This document shows positions 62,044 through 64,000 of a DNA stretch of 64,000 bases, piece by piece. Every line of letters begins with the position of its first letter. The stretch's first letter is position 1. The position numbers and the translations under genes were made by a program. The notes under the pieces were generated by a model. The model did not search any database. It was not told where the DNA came from and saw nothing but the letters and a program-made list of their open reading frames with translations. Source of the DNA: Amaricoccus sp. (GTDB lineage: Bacteria > Pseudomonadota > Alphaproteobacteria > Rhodobacterales > Rhodobacteraceae); NCBI RefSeq assembly GCF_017993425.1, contig NZ_JAGOMQ010000015.1, positions 29,789 through 93,788 on the forward strand, in the 5' to 3' direction.

Positions 62044-62799
62044 CTACCTACCGGACAACTGCAAGCTAGAGAGAATGCACAAGCCTTGGCTTTTGTCGAA
62101 GCTCCATCTTGGCACCCGGTTATCAATCAAAGCATCGATCAACTGCCTAAGTCGACCCTGTGAAGCGGAGGTATCAAAGTTCCGCCAGTCTGTGCTCTGC
62201 GTCATGGCGACAAAACCAATATCATTTGGAAAATTATTTAACTTAGGCTGGCCAGAAATAGCGTCGTACACCATGCCTCTAAGGCTCTTGTTGAAATCAT
62301 CCTCGCAGATACCAGTCTTTCGCGAGTAAATGACAATGTTTGCAGAAGTCTGAGCGTATATATCGCGTAGAAGGTTGACCACAGCTTGCGCGCAAACTAC
62401 AGCGGGATCATCTGGCTCCCCCTTTGGGTAGCAAGGACCACCATCAACTTCGGCGAAGGATGACCAGTGCACAAGCACGACGTCGGGACTTGCTGCTACG
62501 ATTGATTTTGCGCCCGGGAACGCCCCGCCAGGCTCGCGCTTTTTGACCTCAAATGGAACCGTCCGTGAATTCTCGTACATGGCAGGCGATGGAAGAATAT
62601 CCGCCAATGCTTCCAGATTTGACCTTGGAACACATGGCGCCTCCTCGCAGTCTTCGTCCGTGTACTTGTAGACTATCCCCCTGCCATCGACCAATGCAAA
62701 GGCGGCCGGGTCGGCATGCGCGGTGCCAACTGACAGGAGGGAGACCAAAGCTGCCACGATGCCGGTCCAACGCGCCGTGAACATGCTCAAGGCAGTCAT
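62044..62799 (-). CDS. Unknown exported protein (accessory pair, first gene)
   Basis: A 251-residue protein with a Sec signal peptide (hydrophobic GIVAALVSLLSVG, cleavage-like AHA-D near residue 29). The mature part has alternating strands and helices (VAASPDVVLVHWSSFAEVDG, VCAQAVVNLLRDIYAQTSAN, IVIYSRKTGICEDDF) and several cysteines that may form disulfides. It lies outside the cytoplasm next to a membrane partner. Low G+C and reversed orientation mark recent acquisition. No family recognised. It could sense periplasmic events such as incoming phage, but this is conjecture. Confidence 0.7.
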   Translation of the reverse strand: MTALSMFTARWTGIVAALVSLLSVGTAHADPAAFALVDGRGIVYKYTDEDCEEAPCVPRSNLEALADILPSPAMYENSRTVPFEVKKREPGGAFPGAKSIVAASPDVVLVHWSSFAEVDGGPCYPKGEPDDPAVVCAQAVVNLLRDIYAQTSANIVIYSRKTGICEDDFNKSLRGMVYDAISGQPKLNNFPNDIGFVAMTQSTDWRNFDTSASQGRLRQLIDALIDNRVPRWSFDKSQGLCILSSLQLSGR

Positions 62800-62904
62800 C
62801 CCCTCATGCTTAGTTACCTAACCTATCCGATTCTGAAACTTCCAGCGAGGGCGGAAACATGTTCGCTCGCAGTCCCCACACCTCCCACAGGACGGTCGCG
62901 TTCA

Positions 62905-63495
62905 ATGCGCTCATTTCCAGCTCCCGCGTGGCCTACGGCTCCCTGTGTCCTCGGTCTGACCGGCCCGGCCGGCGCGGGCAAGTCGACAGTTGCCCGGGCT
63001 GTCTTGGATGCGCTAGGCGGCGGTTCGATCTTGCACACCGGCTTTGCCCTGAAAGCCATGCTGCGCAGCTTCTACGCTGCCCAAGGGCTCACGCCCGACC
63101 TGATCGAGCGGAAGATCGACGGCGACCTTAAGCGCGAGCCCTGCGCCCTCCTGGGCGGTCGGACCCCGACCGTCGCTCAACAGACCCTCGGGACCGAATG
63201 GGGGCGCGACCTGATCGCTCCCGATCTCTGGCTCGCCGCTTGGGATCGCGAGGCCCGCCGCCGGCTCGCCGCCGGCGAGGTCGCGGTTGTGAATGACTCA
63301 ATCCGTTTCGAGAATGAGGCTGCGGCAATCCGCGCCCTCGGCGGGCGCGTAATCCGCCTTGCCGGCCGTCGCGACCCGCGGGTCGAGGTCGCCCATGCGT
63401 CCGAGCGCGGGGTCCTCGCCGACCTCACGATCGACAACACCGGCGACCTCGCCGCCACGGTCGAGGGGGTTGTCCGCGCCGCGCGCGCGTTGTAA
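62905..63495 (+). CDS. Deoxynucleoside monophosphate kinase
   Basis: A 196-residue P-loop kinase. Walker A is LGLTGPAGAGKSTVARAVLD near residue 20, and FALKAMLRSFYAAQGLTPD, GGRTPTVAQQTLGTEWGRDL, and VVNDSIRFENEAAAIRALGG follow the T4 gene 1-like dNMP kinase pattern. It phosphorylates deoxynucleotides for phage DNA synthesis. AGGACGG precedes the ATG 62905; the frame is open back to an ATG at 62806 without a clear site. Confidence 0.85.
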   Translation: MRSFPAPAWPTAPCVLGLTGPAGAGKSTVARAVLDALGGGSILHTGFALKAMLRSFYAAQGLTPDLIERKIDGDLKREPCALLGGRTPTVAQQTLGTEWGRDLIAPDLWLAAWDREARRRLAAGEVAVVNDSIRFENEAAAIRALGGRVIRLAGRRDPRVEVAHASERGVLADLTIDNTGDLAATVEGVVRAARAL

Positions 63496-63541
63496 CGCTT
63501 CCCGCAGGTCGAAAAGCCAACCTGCGGAAAGAAACGCAACT

Positions 63542-63560
63542 GGGCAACACCGTGGGCAAC
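63542..63560 (+). repeat. Right arm: two GGGCAAC repeats, 12-bp period
   Basis: GGGCAAC at 63542 and 63554, in the same orientation and spacing as the three copies next to attL. They are likely integrase arm-binding sites. Confidence 0.7.
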
Positions 63561-63654
63561 ATTTTGCGCAGGGCCTCGGCGGGGCGATCAGACCAACCGA
63601 TTGACCTTTATACGCTTTTCACTCTGACGCGATCGTCGGTTTTTGCGGATGGAG

Positions 63655-63671
63655 CCCTTCGCCCGCTCCAA
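63655..63671 (+). repeat. attR core
   Basis: Identical 17-bp copy of the tRNA-Gly 3' end (CCCTTCGCCCGCTCCAA). Upstream sequence (TTTTTGCGGATGGAG) is not tRNA-like, so this is the phage-derived half-site. Confidence 0.93.
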
Positions 63672-63700
63672 ATAAAATCAGAGACTTGTGGGTCTTTGTT

Positions 63701-63722
63701 CAGGGCGCCTCCAGGCGCCCTG
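63701..63722. terminator. Host hairpin downstream of tRNA-Gly site
   Basis: 10-bp perfect stem CAGGGCGCCT / AGGCGCCCTG with a two-base loop lies 30 bases beyond attR. Before integration it would have been the terminator of tRNA-Gly. Confidence 0.6.
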
Positions 63723-63856
63723 ACCCGTTTCCTGACCCAAAACTCTCGAATCCGCTCGTTGGGTCGGGGCGAAGCACCAAGTCGTGTCTTGAGGGGCCGC
63801 GACGGTAGGCGTCGAGCGCAGGCACCTTTGACGCGGACCCGACAGAGCGGCCGAGA

Positions 63857-64000
63857 TCAGAGATGCAGTGCCGCCACGTCTCGCTGCGCGGCGACCAGAT
63901 CATCGATCCGATCGAGGAGCTCGATGATCGTCCGCACCTCGCGCCGGATCGGCACGATCTCGCGGGCGGTCTCGGACAGCACCTCCCATTCATGCCAGGC
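63857..64000 (-). CDS. C-terminal end of a host gene (5' end outside window)
   Basis: From base 64000 leftward the frame reads WHEWEVLSETAREIVPIRRE, VRTIIELLDRIDDLVAAQRD, VAALHL and TGA at 63859-63857. These 47 residues look like a real helical, acidic C-terminus and have the codon pattern of the host. The competing frame that overlaps here is Ser/Arg-rich nonsense. Product unknown. Confidence 0.55.
   Translation of the reverse strand, partial: AWHEWEVLSETAREIVPIRREVRTIIELLDRIDDLVAAQRDVAALHL

Larger units (their letters stand above)
22349..63671 (+). mobile_element. Integrated siphovirus-type prophage (about 41.3 kb)
   Basis: The element is bounded by 17-bp direct repeats (CCCTTCGCCCGCTCCAA), one in tRNA-Gly and one at 63655. 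Just inside attL is a tyrosine integrase. Gene order is integrase, leftward small-gene cluster and repressor, rightward replication genes, terminases, portal, protease-capsid, head-tail, tail tube, chaperone, tape measure, baseplate/hub and fibres, dNMP kinase. A tape measure gene and an HK97-type capsid indicate a long-tailed siphovirus-like particle. Head genes are lambda/HK97-like, while the distal tail resembles the gene transfer agent. All structural frames are intact. Confidence 0.95.

Noticed and set aside
63700..63993. Leftward 97-residue frame after attR
   Set aside because: Ser/Arg/Gly-rich nonsense overlapping a better frame (63857-64000) that reads as a normal protein end.

Overview
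The window is about 70% G+C. It consists of a host chromosome segment (1-22,348), a complete-looking 41.3 kb prophage (22,349-63,671) and a short return to host DNA (63,672-64,000). The host genes (phaA-phaB, pyc, purD, xseA, an Hsp20/DUF1150 pair, a CoxD/CoxE/XdhC-type molybdoenzyme maturation cluster) and the gene-transfer-agent-like tail proteins of the prophage suggest an alphaproteobacterium, probably of the Rhodobacterales/Paracoccaceae. That placement is an inference from family recognition.

Host part. A truncated VWA gene and a MoxR ATPase run leftward. A DUF2380 secreted protein, an XdhC-family protein and a fused molybdopterin-binding/nucleotidyltransferase protein run rightward; together they look like helpers for a xanthine/CO-dehydrogenase-type molybdenum enzyme. 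Next come phaA-phaB (polyhydroxybutyrate synthesis), xseA (with an internally duplicated coiled coil) divergent from purD, a palindrome-rich non-coding stretch, a GNAT acetyltransferase, a GlsB/YeaQ membrane protein, a GntR regulator, an EamA exporter divergent from an XRE-cupin regulator, pyc, Hsp20 plus DUF1150, a decayed LysE remnant, trxB, an Lrp/AsnC regulator followed by a curious repeat array, an FAA hydrolase and tRNA-Gly(GCC).

Prophage. Integration is at the 3' end of tRNA-Gly(GCC). A 17-bp direct repeat marks attL (22,349-22,365) and attR (63,655-63,671), and both ends carry GGGCAAC arm-type repeats at exactly 12-bp spacing. The left end holds a tyrosine integrase (with a substituted catalytic arginine), a putative PIN-domain toxin/partner operon with its own promoter, a leftward cluster of tiny genes and a CI-like repressor. 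Rightward early genes encode a DNA methyltransferase, an HD hydrolase, a CHC2/Toprim primase and a D5-type SF3 helicase. Packaging and structural genes follow: small terminase, a winged-helix protein, large terminase, a candidate Acb2/Tad1-type nucleotide sponge, SSB, portal, a fused protease-capsid, head-tail and tail tube proteins, a tail chaperone with a G GGA AAC programmed frameshift, tape measure, then four proteins like gene transfer agent gp12-gp15, and tail fibres including one with an SGNH esterase signature. A dNMP kinase closes the phage.

Accessory cargo. Four genes lie against the direction of the late operon and have visibly lower G+C: 41,219-42,181, 51,740-52,612 and the pair 61,530-62,799. 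None has a function I recognise. With the PIN operon and the Acb2-like gene they are the best candidates for new phage-defence or counter-defence functions. No standard lysis cassette could be identified.
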